Shown here one piece after another: positions 63,817-64,000 of a DNA stretch of 64,000 bases. The DNA is from an uncultured Clostridia bacterium (lineage in GTDB: Bacteria > Bacillota > Clostridia > Oscillospirales > Acutalibacteraceae). Location: assembly GCA_944412445.1 (NCBI GenBank), contig CALYBJ010000002.1:35820-99819 (forward strand). Direction: 5' to 3'. The notes under the pieces were generated by a model that saw only the letters and a program-made list of their open reading frames with translations, was not told where the DNA came from and did no database searches. Position 1 is the stretch's first letter; every line of letters begins with the position of its first letter. Both the position numbers and the translations under genes were made by a program.

Positions 63817-64000
63817 AAAAGAAAAGAAGGCACATTTTCAATAGCTAACTCTACGGGTATGGTTTCAAGCTCTGTAATGAAGGCAGGTTCATACGATAAT
63901 TATAATATAAAATTTATACCTGAGGGTCAATCCCGAATTTTGTGTAAACTCAAATTGCAGGTGCAAATAAAAGCAAAATATTTGTGGGCGGCAGCGGCTT
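63817..64000 (+). pseudogene. Incomplete reading frame at the right edge, no clear start
   Basis: A frame open from about 63817 to the window end encodes NSTGMVSSSVMKAGSYDNYN and more. The only ATGs (63859 and later) lack a ribosome binding site, and another frame near 63965 reads like the end of a different peptide. It may be a fragment of a larger surface-protein gene or a decayed remnant. The edge of the window prevents a decision. Confidence 0.3.

Noticed and set aside
1..64000. Search by eye for CRISPR repeats, tRNA genes, rRNA genes, transposases and phage genes.
   Set aside because: No array of regular repeats, no tRNA-like T-arm (GGTTCGAATCC) and no transposase or integrase frame was seen.

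Overview
The window is chromosomal DNA of a low-GC, anaerobic, spore-lineage Firmicute, most probably a gut Clostridium of the order Oscillospirales (Ruminococcaceae-like). The signs are: strong AAGGAGG-type ribosome binding sites with frequent TTG and GTG starts; Rex, ClpE, RNase J, GdpP, CwlD and RsgI-type anti-sigma genes; a ThyX-type thymidylate synthase; and two secreted proteins carrying dockerin-like calcium-loop modules. Species cannot be named from the sequence alone. No tRNA, rRNA, CRISPR array, prophage or insertion sequence was seen.

Layout. 0-2.6 kb (minus): a cut-off gene, a dockerin-bearing DD-carboxypeptidase and an RlmD/TrmA-type rRNA methyltransferase. 2.7-10.2 kb (plus): a GH2 beta-galactosidase, an acetyltransferase, two membrane proteins, an HSL-type hydrolase and glutamate formimidoyltransferase. 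10.2-16 kb: a run from one strong promoter with a two-domain ThyX-family protein, a YerC/TrpR-like regulator, a methyltransferase, Hsp33 and ClpE, closed by a strong terminator. 16-21.3 kb: glycerol kinase, serC-serA and an iron alcohol dehydrogenase. 21.3-25.3 kb: a phosphoesterase, a second DD-carboxypeptidase, and a cysteine-rich repeat ORF ahead of an ECF sigma factor and an RsgI-like anti-sigma factor. 25.3-31.8 kb: a MATE pump behind a probable guanidine-IV-type riboswitch, then aconitase, isocitrate dehydrogenase, rex and an unknown gene under a promoter overlapped by a perfect palindrome, then rnhA.

31.9-45.3 kb is housekeeping: a sugar-nucleotidyltransferase/PMM-like fusion, rnj, gdpP-rplI-dnaB-tilS-hpt-ftsH, and an undecaprenyl-phosphate sugar transferase. 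45.3-50 kb: two tandem cyclophilin lipoproteins, an independently transcribed 41-residue amphipathic peptide gene, cwlD, radA, an unknown gene and a second 41-residue ORF. 50-54.6 kb (minus): prfC and a P2-type cation ATPase behind a yybP-ykoY-type (Mn2+) leader with an overlapping terminator. 54.7-61.7 kb: a TtcA-like protein, an ApgM-family protein, an O-acetylhomoserine sulfhydrylase, a secreted LRR/dockerin protein and a second MATE pump. 61.7-62.2 kb is a hairpin-rich non-coding stretch. 62.2-64 kb holds four small genes with somewhat different codon habits and an incomplete terminal reading frame.

Most worth following up: the small peptide gene at 46764-46889 with its own promoter and terminator, the two riboswitch-type leaders, the palindrome in the aconitase promoter, the double ThyX protein, the PMM-like domain lacking its phosphoserine, and the structured gap at 61.7-62.1 kb.
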